Assembly: GCF_052078665.1 (NCBI RefSeq)
Contig: NZ_JBQJIK010000022.1
Coordinates: 35,168 to 99,167, forward strand
Length of the DNA: 64,000 bases
Direction of reading: 5' to 3'
DNA from: Inquilinus sp052078665
Lineage (GTDB): Bacteria > Pseudomonadota > Alphaproteobacteria > DSM-16000 > Inquilinaceae
This document shows, piece after piece, positions 42,067-50,736 of the stretch. Position numbers and translations under genes: made by a program. Numbering within the stretch: the first letter of the stretch is position 1; every line of letters starts with the position of its first letter. Below the pieces are notes generated by a model. That model was given only the letters and a program-made list of their open reading frames with translations, made no database searches and was not told the DNA's origin.

Positions 42067-43449
42067 ATGGACACGTCCAGCAAGACCGCCGCCCTCCTGC
42101 AGAAGCTGCTGCAGTTCAAGACCGTGAACCCGCCGGGCGACACGGCCGCCATCGCCCGGTTCCTGAAGCAGCAGTTCGAGCCGCTGGGGGCGAAGATCGA
42201 TCTCGTCCAGGCGCCCCGGGCGGACGGTCCGGTGCATTTCGTCGCCCGGCTCAGGGGCGACGGCTCGAAGAAGCCGGTGCTGCTGGCCGCCCATTCCGAC
42301 GTGGTCCCGGTCGAGCCCGACCGCTGGAGCGTCGACCCCTTCGCCGGGGTGATCCGGGACGGCTATGTCCTCGGCCGCGGCGCCATGGACTTCAAGGGCG
42401 GGCTGGCCGTCTTCGCCCGCGCGGTGATGATGCTGGCCGAGAACAAGGTGCCGCTGGCGCGCGACGTCATCCTGCTGTCGGAGGGGGACGAGGAGAGCGG
42501 CCCGCATGGCGCAAGATGGCTCGCCGACCAGCGCTGGGACCTGATCGAGGCGGAATTCGCGCTGAACGAGGGCGGCTGGATCTTCCGCGACGGCCGCGGC
42601 ACGGCCCGCCAGGTGAACATTACGGTCCGCGACAAGAACACGATCGTGCTGCGCCTGACGGCCCGCGGGGCGCCGACGCATTCCGCCTGGCCCGGCCTGG
42701 CGCCGCACACCGCCATCGGCCGTTTGATCATCGCCCTCGCCAGACTGGTGGCGCGTGAGCCGCAGCCGATGATGACGGAGCTGACGCAGGGCTATTTCGC
42801 GGCCCTGTCGCGGACCACCGAGCCGCCGCTGGCCGGCTGGTTCCACACCCTAGCGACCAGCCCCGATGCCGCCGCCCGCGAGGCGGCCGGCCGCCGGATC
42901 GTGGAGGAGGGGGCCTATCCGATGCTGTGGCACGCGCTGATGCGCAACACCCTCGCCATCACCATGCTGAACGGCGGGATCAAGGAGAATGTGATCCCGG
43001 GCTCGGCCGAGGCAAAGCTCAACATCCGGCTGCTGCCCGGCCAGGGGCTGGACGAAGCGATGGCGTATGTCCGGGAGGTGATCGCCGATGACGGCATCCG
43101 GATCGATGCGCCGGCCTTCGCCTCGCTCGACGAGGCGCGCGCCGACCTCCATGTCCGGACCAATCGGCCGGCCTCCTCGACCGAGACGGCCCTCTACCGG
43201 TCGCTGAAGGCCCATGCCGAGCGTATCTGGCCCGAGGCGGAGGTGACGCCGGCGCTGTTCGAGGCCGGCACGGACGCCACCGCCTGGCGCTTGCGCGGCG
43301 TGCCTGTCTACGGTGTATACCCGTATCCGCTCGACAACGAGACCATGGTGCGGATGCACGGCAATGACGAGCGGATCGAGATCGCTGCCCTCGACCAGGG
43401 GACCGATTGGGTCTACAGCGTTCTCGTCGACGTGGCGGGACGATCATAG
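42067..43449 (+). CDS. M20 family metallohydrolase (ArgE/DapE-like)
   Basis: Zinc hydrolase of 460 residues. AAHSDVVPVEPDRWSVDPF, LGRGAMDFKGG and SEGDEESGPHG supply metal ligands and the catalytic Glu; GAPTHSAWPG is in the dimerisation domain. It is related to acetylornithine and succinyl-diaminopimelate deacylases. It is only distantly related to the M20 enzyme at 33904 and so is not a simple duplicate. The context suggests deacylation of an imported amino-acid derivative. Confidence 0.9.
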   Translation: MDTSSKTAALLQKLLQFKTVNPPGDTAAIARFLKQQFEPLGAKIDLVQAPRADGPVHFVARLRGDGSKKPVLLAAHSDVVPVEPDRWSVDPFAGVIRDGYVLGRGAMDFKGGLAVFARAVMMLAENKVPLARDVILLSEGDEESGPHGARWLADQRWDLIEAEFALNEGGWIFRDGRGTARQVNITVRDKNTIVLRLTARGAPTHSAWPGLAPHTAIGRLIIALARLVAREPQPMMTELTQGYFAALSRTTEPPLAGWFHTLATSPDAAAREAAGRRIVEEGAYPMLWHALMRNTLAITMLNGGIKENVIPGSAEAKLNIRLLPGQGLDEAMAYVREVIADDGIRIDAPAFASLDEARADLHVRTNRPASSTETALYRSLKAHAERIWPEAEVTPALFEAGTDATAWRLRGVPVYGVYPYPLDNETMVRMHGNDERIEIAALDQGTDWVYSVLVDVAGRS

Positions 43450-43736
43450 CTGATGCGGTGCTCCGCTGAACGGTGGCATCGCCTCGACCGACGTCCTGCT
43501 CTGGCAATCAATCAATGTCCGGTCCTGCGATCCCAGCACATCGTCCGCTTTCGGCGTGCCTCAGTCGAGTTGAGCCAGCCTAGAAGGGCCGGCGGCGCCT
43601 CATCTGAGGACGTCCGCTATCGAGAGGCCGACGCGATGTCTCCAATGGCGCCCTCCCGCCAGACCCGCCCGACAGGTTGGGTCGAAGCGGTGCGCGGCTC
43701 CACCGCCGACCAGCAACGTCAGGTCGCCGCCTTCGC

Positions 43737-44660
43737 TCATCCCGGCACGGGGGCGTCGGACAGGCCGACCAGCACCTCGCTGTCACGCCACATCGCGTCG
43801 GCGACGTCGTCGCGGCGGGCCAGTTCCGAGAGGTCCGGCCAGGTGATCTTCCCTCGCCGCAGCGCGGCGTAGAGACGGCCCCGGGGCGGGCGTACGTCGC
43901 CTTGCGCCAGGCCGGTGAGCGCTGCCGCTGCCGCCCGTGCCGTGTTCACGCCCATCAGGCGGGCCGCGAACGGGGCGCCCGCCAGCCTGCCGGCCAGCCA
44001 CCAGCCCAGGCGCATCGGCGCCGGGTAGTTACGGACGAGGCCTGTGCCCGGCACCTGTCCGGGGCAGAAGGCCAGGACCGTCCATCCGCGTCCCTCTTCC
44101 ACGGCCAACCGCGCCAGCCGGCGGGCGGTGAGCAGGTTTGCCAGCTTCGATGCGGCGTAGAAGGCGCGGCCGGCGGTCACCGGCGATGAGCGGTCGACGC
44201 CGGAATCCCGTTCGGGATGGGCGAGGAGCCGGGCATCGGCGTGTCGCGGAGGCGGGAATCCCGATCGCTCGGCGGGGTCGTGCGTGCCGCTCGTCGTGAT
44301 CACCACCCTGGCGTCGTCGGCAAACCGGGGCATCAGCAGACGGAGCAGCAGGTAGTGCCCCAGGTGGTTGGTCGCGAAGCTGAGCTCATGGCCGTCGGCG
44401 CTGCGCGCCGTCGGGTCCGTGCTGTGGAGTCCGGCGTTGAGGATCAAGGCGTCGATTGGTGCCTCTGCGATCTCCTCGATCACCCGACTCACGAACTGCC
44501 GGACATTCGCCAGGCTCGACAGGTCGAGCGAGAGCATCGTGACTCCGTCCGAGCCCGCACCGCGGGCTCCGACCACGATCCGACGGTCTGGCCTCTGCAG
44601 CTGCGACAGCGCGAGTCGACCGAAGCCGGAGGTGCCTCCCGTCATGACTATGGTCCGCAT
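43737..44660 (-). CDS. SDR family oxidoreductase
   Basis: Short-chain dehydrogenase of 307 residues, in the retinol dehydrogenase/protochlorophyllide reductase-like branch. The cofactor loop is TGGTSGFGR, the strand motif is LILNAG, and the active-site Tyr and Lys are in YAASK. The ATG at 44660 starts MRTIVMTGG; longer forms upstream have no homology. It stands alone between two spacers of about 300 bp. The substrate is unknown. Confidence 0.9.
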   Translation of the reverse strand: MRTIVMTGGTSGFGRLALSQLQRPDRRIVVGARGAGSDGVTMLSLDLSSLANVRQFVSRVIEEIAEAPIDALILNAGLHSTDPTARSADGHELSFATNHLGHYLLLRLLMPRFADDARVVITTSGTHDPAERSGFPPPRHADARLLAHPERDSGVDRSSPVTAGRAFYAASKLANLLTARRLARLAVEEGRGWTVLAFCPGQVPGTGLVRNYPAPMRLGWWLAGRLAGAPFAARLMGVNTARAAAAALTGLAQGDVRPPRGRLYAALRRGKITWPDLSELARRDDVADAMWRDSEVLVGLSDAPVPG

Positions 44661-44996
44661 CGATGCCTCACGATCAGAAGGGTGGTCGCTCACCATACGC
44701 GCATGTGTGCTCACCCAACGAAGCGCCCATGCCCGCTTTGAGCGATGTCCGCTTCTGCGGTGCCATTGTGCCATGTCCGGTTGCGGCGCCCTTCAGCCAC
44801 GCCCCACCGACAGGGACGGCGGAAGGTGAAGGTCTGCAAGCGAAAGCTGGAATTGCCGAATGCGGTCGTGGAACTGCATAGAATCGACGTCGATAACCGA
44901 CCTTCAAGGATCGCGGTGCAGAGCAGTCTAGCGATGTGAAGCGGGGCCGCACCCAGCCATGGAAGCTGATGGTCCAGCGACCGACGCGCACGCGGG
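44661..44996. other. 336-bp spacer without a recognisable gene
   Basis: I see no gene with a convincing start. Fragments such as GCGATGTCCGCTTCTG and GGGACGGCGGAAGGTGAAG recall degenerate intergenic sequence common in alphaproteobacteria. No inverted-repeat element could be delimited. Confidence 0.4.
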
Positions 44997-45953
44997 TCAA
45001 TAGCCGGCAGATTTATCGACGACGTTAATCAACGGGTCGCCGGCGACATAGCGCCCGAAATTCTCGACGAAGATGCGATAGCCGCGGGTCCTGGTCGCCT
45101 TCGTGGTCGCGCCGTTGTGCGGCGTCACGATGGTGTTCGGGGCGTCCCAGAAGGGGCTGTCGGCCAGCAGCGGCTCCACGAAATGGGCGTCGAGCCCGGC
45201 ACCGGCGATCCACCCCTCCCGCAGCGCCCGCAGCAGCGCGTCGTCATCCGCGACGCCGCCGCGGGAGAAGCAGATGTAGTGGGCCGTCGGCTTCATCGCC
45301 CGGAACTCCGCCTCGCCGAGCATGCCTTCCGTCTCCGGCGTCAGCGGCGCCGTCACCACCACGAAGTCGCATTCGGCCAGGAAGGCATGAAGCTCGGCAT
45401 GGCGGTACATCCGGTCGAAATGCTCCGCCGGCCGGTCCTGCCGCCGGAGGCCGAGGACGCGCATGTGGAAGGCCCTGGCCTTCAGCGCCAGATCCTGTCC
45501 GGAATAGCCCGTCCCGATGATGCCGACCGTCAACCCGTTCAGCTCGCCATGGACGAAGGACTCCCACCGGTGCTCGCGCTGACCCTCGAGCCAGCGCAGG
45601 GTGTTGCGGTTCAGGAGCAGCATCAGCATCACGGCGTGTTCCGCCAGCGGGATCGCGCCGTTGCCCTTGCTGCAGGTCAGCACCACCGGGCTGTCGACGA
45701 AGGCCGGGAACAGCTGGGTGTTCGGCCCTGCCGCCCAGCTGTGCACCCATTTCAGGCGTCCGGCGCGCGCGAACGCGGCGGGTGACAGGGGGCCGGCGAC
45801 GATGTCGGCCTCCTCGACCACGGCCTCCATCGCCTCCTGGCGATCGAAGAAGCAGAGGCGGGCGGCGGGGGCGATCCGCCTGAGCTCGGCCATGCGGTCG
45901 TCGTCGATGTCCCCGGTCAGGAACACGGAAAGATCGGGATGGCGTGCGGTCAT
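44997..45953 (-). CDS. D-2-hydroxyacid dehydrogenase family protein
   Basis: Protein of 318 residues. The Rossmann loop is GIIGTGYSGQDLA, and the family segments VVTAPLTPETEGMLGEAEF, CFSRGGVADDDALL and TPHNGA are present. It reduces 2-keto acids or oxidises D-2-hydroxyacids with NAD(P). It starts 23 bp after the LacI regulator on the same strand, so the two are co-transcribed and divergent from the ABC/glycosidase operon. A role in the metabolism of the imported sugar acid is possible. Confidence 0.92.
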   Translation of the reverse strand: MTARHPDLSVFLTGDIDDDRMAELRRIAPAARLCFFDRQEAMEAVVEEADIVAGPLSPAAFARAGRLKWVHSWAAGPNTQLFPAFVDSPVVLTCSKGNGAIPLAEHAVMLMLLLNRNTLRWLEGQREHRWESFVHGELNGLTVGIIGTGYSGQDLALKARAFHMRVLGLRRQDRPAEHFDRMYRHAELHAFLAECDFVVVTAPLTPETEGMLGEAEFRAMKPTAHYICFSRGGVADDDALLRALREGWIAGAGLDAHFVEPLLADSPFWDAPNTIVTPHNGATTKATRTRGYRIFVENFGRYVAGDPLINVVDKSAGY

Positions 45954-45976
45954 GGGGCCTCCTGGTCGAAGGGTCT

Positions 45977-47005
45977 CTAGCCGCGCAGCCGAGGCCGCCA
46001 GGACCTGGGCTTCGGGGCGGCGGTGGATTCGCGCTCGACCAGGCGCTGCACCAGCATCACCCGCTGCGGGGGCTGGTCGTCGGGCGGGCCGCGATGGCCG
46101 GCGCGGGCCAGCAGCAGGCGGACGGCGGCGATGCCCATCTCCTGGCCCGGCATGCGGATCGTCGTCAGCTTCGGCACGATCTGGGTGGCGCAGGCGTAGT
46201 CGGCGAAGCCGACGACCGAGATGTCCTCCGGCACGCGGAGGCCAAGCCGGGCCAGCTCCGACACCACGGTGACCGCGACGCCGTCATTGCCGCAGAAGAT
46301 TGCGGTCGGCTCGAAGCCGCCCTTGACCAGGTCGAGGAAGGCCTGGCGGAAGCTGACATCGCCATGCTCCTCGTCGAAGGCCATTTCGCGATCCTCTGCG
46401 CCTTCGACCAGCGACAGCACGTCGCGGAAGCCCCGCAGCCGCTCCAGCCGGCCCGGAAGCCCCGGACGGCCATGGGCGTACAGGAGGCGCCGGTGGCCCA
46501 GGCCGGCGAGATACTTGCCGACGAAGGCCCCGGCCTCGGCGTCGGCGGCCCCGATGCGGTCCATGGTGTCGAGCGGCTCGACGAAGCCGCCGACCATCAC
46601 GCAGGGCAGGCCGCTCTCGCGCGCCGCCTCGACCATCGACGGCTCCTGGGGGCCGACCAGCACGAAGCCGACCGCGGACGGCTCCAGCTCCGCGATGATG
46701 CCGTGCTGCTGCGTCCAGCGGACTGCCGTCGGATGGGCCGACCGGGCCGCTTCGGCCTGCGCACCCTGCTGCACATTGATCCACAACTCGCTGTTCGCGA
46801 TGTCCCGGTCGTGGAAGATGATCTCGATCGACCCCAAGGCCGGCCCGGCCCGCTTCCGCGCCAGATAGCCGAACTGCTCGGCCGTCGTCAGGATGGCCCG
46901 CCGCGTGTCCTCGCTGACGCCGGACTTTCCTGCAAGGGCGCGGGAAACGGCGAATTTCGACAGCCCCAGATGGTCGGCGATGGATTGGAGGGTGACGCGG
47001 TTCAT
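45977..47005 (-). CDS. LacI family transcriptional regulator
   Basis: Regulator of 342 residues. The LacI helix-turn-helix is at the N-terminus (VTLQSIADHLGLSKFAVSRA, then LAGKSGVSEDTR) and is followed by the hinge and a ribose-binding-like sugar domain (EIIFHDRDIANSELWINVQQ, FCGNDGVAVTV). It is divergent from the DppC-like gene with a 464-bp spacer that contains two candidate operators. It likely represses the transporter/glycosidase operon until a sugar binds. Confidence 0.94.
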   Translation of the reverse strand: MNRVTLQSIADHLGLSKFAVSRALAGKSGVSEDTRRAILTTAEQFGYLARKRAGPALGSIEIIFHDRDIANSELWINVQQGAQAEAARSAHPTAVRWTQQHGIIAELEPSAVGFVLVGPQEPSMVEAARESGLPCVMVGGFVEPLDTMDRIGAADAEAGAFVGKYLAGLGHRRLLYAHGRPGLPGRLERLRGFRDVLSLVEGAEDREMAFDEEHGDVSFRQAFLDLVKGGFEPTAIFCGNDGVAVTVVSELARLGLRVPEDISVVGFADYACATQIVPKLTTIRMPGQEMGIAAVRLLLARAGHRGPPDDQPPQRVMLVQRLVERESTAAPKPRSWRPRLRG

Positions 47006-47140
47006 ATGCGGCGAGGTTTCACTTCGATCGGAAGATGCCGGATGCGTCTTCGAATGGTCGATAACCTTTGTGACCGAGCCCGCGCCCTGTCAACCGACGG
47101 CGGCTCGATGACCAGAGCAAGAGCCGCAACATACCCTAAA

Positions 47141-47160
47141 GTTAGGAAAACAGAATAACA
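47141..47160. promoter_or_regulatory. Candidate LacI-type operator, proximal to the regulator
   Basis: GTTAGGAAAACAGAATAACA, aligned with GTTAGGATAACAAAGATAAC at 47303 (allowing a one-base gap). It lies 136 bp upstream of the LacI gene start. Confidence 0.45.
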
Positions 47161-47299
47161 TCTTGGAATATGAGGGCTCGGTTGAGCTCTGTCCCGACAC
47201 ACAAAAATCCAGCTTTGGAAATCGAGTTCGCCGGATCTCCCGCCGGAATATGCCTTCTGTTGCCGATCTGGCCACCTTGACGGCAAGAAAGCGCTGTGT

Positions 47300-47323
47300 T
47301 TTGTTAGGATAACAAAGATAACA
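47300..47323. promoter_or_regulatory. Candidate LacI-type operator, proximal to the ABC operon
   Basis: TTTGTTA and TAACAAA form a perfect 7-bp dyad around GGA (47300-47316), followed by GATAACA. It is 147 bp before the DppC-like start codon, a plausible repressor site. Confidence 0.5.
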
Positions 47324-47469
47324 GCGACTGCGCCAGAGGCCGGCCGCGATGTTGTTGGGAGGATGTCCATGCCGCGGCGTGCGCCGGTCTTTGCGTCCTG
47401 GTTTTCCCATTCTGCCGGGGTCGCGCACACCGGGCGGGGCGATCGGCGCGGGCCGGGCCCACGGCGGCC

Positions 47470-48624
47470 ATGACCCTCGGACTCAACCAGGAGGTCCCCG
47501 CCGCGGCCGGTCCGGAACGCCGCGGCGAGGTGGCTGTCGGGCTGTCGAGCCAGTCCCGGCTCGTCTGGCTGAAGTTCCGGGGGCACAGGCTCGCCTTCTG
47601 GAGTGGCGTGCTCCTCCTCCTGATCTATGCCGTCGCGATCCTGGCCGAATTCATCGCGCCGAAGACGCCGGACGCCTACGACCCGCGCTTCACCATGGTG
47701 CCGCCCCAGGGCATCCATTTCTTCTATCGCGACGGCGACGGCGCGCTCCGCATCCAGCCGCATGTCTACGGCTTCACCTCGAAGCGCGATCCGAAGACGC
47801 TGCGCCGGGTCTTCGCCATGGACGAGACCGTGCGCGTGCCGGTCGGGCTCCTCGTCCGGGGCGAACCCTATCGCCTCTGGGGCCTGATCCCGACCGACCG
47901 GCACCTCATCGGCCCGCTCGACCAGGGCCAGCCCTTCTATCTCCTCGGCTCCGACCGCCTCGGCCGCGACGTCCTCAGCCGGCTCGTCTACGGCACCCGG
48001 GTCTCGATGTCGATCGGCCTCGTCGGGGTGACGGCGAGCCTCGTCCTCGGCGTCCTGCTCGGCGGCATCTCCGGTTATTTCGGCGGCACGGCCGACGCGG
48101 TGATCCAGCGCGTGATCGAGTTCATCATGTCGGTGCCGACGATCCCGCTCTGGATGGGCCTGGCGGCGGCCATCCCGGTCACCTGGTCGCCGGTGCTGGT
48201 CTATTTTATGATCACGCTGATCATCTCTCTCATCGGCTGGACCGCGCTGGCGCGCGAGGTGCGCGGGCGGTTCATGTCCTGGCGCAACGAGCCCTTCGTG
48301 ATCGCCGCGCGGCTCGACGGGACGCGCCAGATGAGGATCATCACCCGCCACCTGGTGCCGGGCTTCACCAGCCACATCATCGCCTCGGTGACGCTCGCCA
48401 TCCCGGCGATGATCATCGCCGAGACCTCGCTGAGCTTCCTCGGCATCGGGCTGCGCCCGCCGGTGGTGAGCTGGGGCGTGCTGCTGCAGGAGGCCCAGAA
48501 CATCCGCTCGCTGGCGGAGGCGCCGTGGCTGCTCGCGCCCGGCGTCGCGGTGATCGTCACCGTGCTCGCGCTCAACTTCCTCGGCGACGGGCTGCGCGAC
48601 GCCGCCGACCCCTATTCGGACTGA
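47470..48624 (+). CDS. Peptide/oligosaccharide-type ABC permease (DppC-like)
   Basis: Permease of 384 residues. The first span (FWSGVLLLLIYAVAILAEFI) is followed by a long periplasmic segment of about 110 residues (FTMVPPQGIHFFYRDGDGAL, then IPTDRHLIGPLDQGQPFYLL). The core begins with LGSDRLGRDVLSRLVYGTRV. ARLDGTRQMRIITRHLVP is the EAA loop. It should pair with the DppB-like permease at the other end of the operon. The start is ATG at 47470. It belongs to the DppC/OppC family, which also serves oligosaccharide importers. Confidence 0.9.
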   Translation: MTLGLNQEVPAAAGPERRGEVAVGLSSQSRLVWLKFRGHRLAFWSGVLLLLIYAVAILAEFIAPKTPDAYDPRFTMVPPQGIHFFYRDGDGALRIQPHVYGFTSKRDPKTLRRVFAMDETVRVPVGLLVRGEPYRLWGLIPTDRHLIGPLDQGQPFYLLGSDRLGRDVLSRLVYGTRVSMSIGLVGVTASLVLGVLLGGISGYFGGTADAVIQRVIEFIMSVPTIPLWMGLAAAIPVTWSPVLVYFMITLIISLIGWTALAREVRGRFMSWRNEPFVIAARLDGTRQMRIITRHLVPGFTSHIIASVTLAIPAMIIAETSLSFLGIGLRPPVVSWGVLLQEAQNIRSLAEAPWLLAPGVAVIVTVLALNFLGDGLRDAADPYSD

Positions 48625-48628
48625 GGCG

Positions 48629-49642
48629 ATGGCAGCGCTGCTCAGCATCCAGGGGCTCAAGACCCATTTCGGCACCCCTGAGGGCGTCGTTCGCGCCGTC
48701 GACGGCATCGATCTCGAGGTGCACAGGGGAAGCACCCTCTGCGTCGTCGGCGAGTCCGGCTCCGGCAAGTCGATGATGGCGCGATCGATCCTGCAGATCG
48801 TCTCGCGCCCCGGCCGGATCGTTGCCGGCTCGATCCGCTTCGCCCGCGACGGGCGCCCCGCGGTCGACATCGCGCCGCTCGATCCCAGGGGCGCCGAGAT
48901 CCGCGCCATCCGCGGCCGCGACATCGCGATGATCTTCCAGGAGCCGATGAATTCGCTGAGCCCCGTGCATTCGATCGGCAACCAGCTGATCGAGAAGATC
49001 CTGCTGCACCATCGGATCGGCCGGAAGGCCGCGGTCGACCGCGCGGCCCAGGCGCTCGACCGGGTCGGCATTCCCGATCCGCGCCGCCGACTGTCCAGCT
49101 ATCCGTTCGAGCTGTCGGGCGGCATGCGCCAGCGGGTGATGATCGCGATGGCGCTGGCCTGCCGCCCCGCGCTGCTGATCGCCGACGAGCCGACGACCGC
49201 GCTCGACGTCACGACCCAGGCCAACATTCTCGAGCTGATCAAGGCGCTGCAGGACGAGACGGGGATGGCCGTCATGTTCATCACCCATGATCTCGGCGTC
49301 GTCGCCGAGATCGCCGACGAGGTGGCGGTGATGTATCTGGGCCGGGTGGTCGAGCGGGGCAGCGCCGACCGGATCTTCGCCGACCCGCAGCACCCCTACA
49401 CGCTGGCGCTGCTGCGCTCGATCCCGAAGCTTGGCGGCCGGCGGGAACGGGGCCGGCGGCTCGACGCCATCGCCGGCATGGTGCCGCATCCGCTGAACCG
49501 GCCGCCCGGCTGCCCCTTCAACACGCGGTGCCCGGAAGCGGTGGCGGGCCTCTGCGATCGGGTCGACCCCGAGATGCGGGAGCTGTCGCCGGGCCATTTC
49601 GGCGCCTGCCATCTGCGCGGGCCGGCGGGGCAGGCGGGATGA
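48629..49642 (+). CDS. Peptide-type ABC ATPase (DppD-like)
   Basis: ATPase of 337 residues. Walker A GESGSGKSM, signature LSGGMRQR, Walker B LLIADEPTTALD, switch FITHD. The C-terminal oligopeptide-type domain holds conserved cysteines (PPGCPFNTRCPE), which in relatives bind an iron-sulfur cluster. It follows the DppC-like gene by 4 bp and overlaps the next ATPase (ATGA). Confidence 0.94.
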   Translation: MAALLSIQGLKTHFGTPEGVVRAVDGIDLEVHRGSTLCVVGESGSGKSMMARSILQIVSRPGRIVAGSIRFARDGRPAVDIAPLDPRGAEIRAIRGRDIAMIFQEPMNSLSPVHSIGNQLIEKILLHHRIGRKAAVDRAAQALDRVGIPDPRRRLSSYPFELSGGMRQRVMIAMALACRPALLIADEPTTALDVTTQANILELIKALQDETGMAVMFITHDLGVVAEIADEVAVMYLGRVVERGSADRIFADPQHPYTLALLRSIPKLGGRRERGRRLDAIAGMVPHPLNRPPGCPFNTRCPEAVAGLCDRVDPEMRELSPGHFGACHLRGPAGQAG

Positions 49643-50736
49643 TGGCGGATTTGGCGACGACCGGCAGTCGGTCCTCCCTGCTGCAGGCCCAGAACGTCCG
49701 GGTGCATTTCCCGATCCGCAAGGGCTTCCTGAAGCGCGTCGTCGGGCATGTCCGCGCGGTGGACGGCATCTCGCTCGCGATCCGGCCGGGGGAGACGCTG
49801 AGCCTGGTCGGCGAATCCGGCTGCGGCAAGACCACGCTGGGCCAGGCGCTCGTCCGCGTCATCGAACCGACGGACGGCCGGATCCTCTACCACCGCGGCG
49901 CGGGCGACCCGGTCGATCTCGCACATCTCGGCGAGGCCGCGCTGCGGCCCTATCGCTCCGAGATCCGGATGATCTTCCAGGACCCCTTCGCCTCGCTCAA
50001 TCCGCGCCGGCGGGTGATCGACATCATCGGCGAGGGCCTGCGCAATTTCGGCGTGACCGACGAGGCGGAGGTCGAGGCGCGCGTCGCGGCCCTGCTCGGC
50101 AAGGTCGGCCTCCGCCCGGAATACATGTCGCGCTACCCCTATGCCTTCTCCGGCGGCGAACGGCAGCGGATCGGCATCGCCCGGGCGCTGGCGCCACGGC
50201 CGAAGCTGGTGGTCGCGGATGAATGCGTCTCGGCGCTGGACGTCTCGGTCCGGGCGCAGACGCTGAACCTGCTGCAGGACCTGCAGGAGGAGTTCGACCT
50301 TACCTACCTCTTCATCTCGCACGACCTCAGCGTCGTCGAATACATCTCCGACCGGGTGGCGGTGATGTATGCCGGCCGGATCGTCGAGCTCGCCGAGACC
50401 GAGCCGCTGTTCGCCCGGCCCCGCCACCCCTACACCGCCGCGCTGCTCGCCGCGGTGCCGCGGCCCGATCCGCGCATGGCCCGCGCCCCGCGCCGCCTGC
50501 GGCTCGGCGGCGAGGTGGCCGACCCGGCCAACCGCCCCACCGGCTGCGCGTTCCATCCGCGCTGCCCCTTCGCCACCGATCTCTGCCGCGTCGAGGATCC
50601 CGCCCCGCGGGTCGTCTCGGGGCATCAGGTCGCCTGTCACCACGCGGAAACGCTGGATCACAAGGGAGTGATGGCCGATGCGGCCCGACAAGAACGAGGA
50701 TTTTCCCCAGGTCGCGACGTCGCCGGCGGGCGATAG
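49639..50736 (+). CDS. Peptide-type ABC ATPase (DppF-like)
   Basis: ATPase of 365 residues. Walker A GESGCGKTT, signature FSGGERQR, Walker B LVVADECVSALD (Cys replaces the usual Pro) and switch ISHD. The C-terminal cysteine motif TGCAFHPRCPFATDLC is intact. The start at 49639 overlaps the DppD stop. Its 3' end overlaps the putative glycosidase by 59 bp in another frame; the last 20 or so residues (ADAARQERGFSPGRDVAGGR) look like a late extension. Confidence 0.93.
   Translation: MMADLATTGSRSSLLQAQNVRVHFPIRKGFLKRVVGHVRAVDGISLAIRPGETLSLVGESGCGKTTLGQALVRVIEPTDGRILYHRGAGDPVDLAHLGEAALRPYRSEIRMIFQDPFASLNPRRRVIDIIGEGLRNFGVTDEAEVEARVAALLGKVGLRPEYMSRYPYAFSGGERQRIGIARALAPRPKLVVADECVSALDVSVRAQTLNLLQDLQEEFDLTYLFISHDLSVVEYISDRVAVMYAGRIVELAETEPLFARPRHPYTAALLAAVPRPDPRMARAPRRLRLGGEVADPANRPTGCAFHPRCPFATDLCRVEDPAPRVVSGHQVACHHAETLDHKGVMADAARQERGFSPGRDVAGGR

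Larger units (their letters stand above)
47006..47469. other. Divergent spacer lacI-type / ABC operon
   Basis: A 464-bp non-coding region, A/T-rich around 47130-47220 and 47280-47325. It contains two similar candidate operator sites (47141-47160, 47303-47323) and presumably both promoters. No gene seen. Confidence 0.6.
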
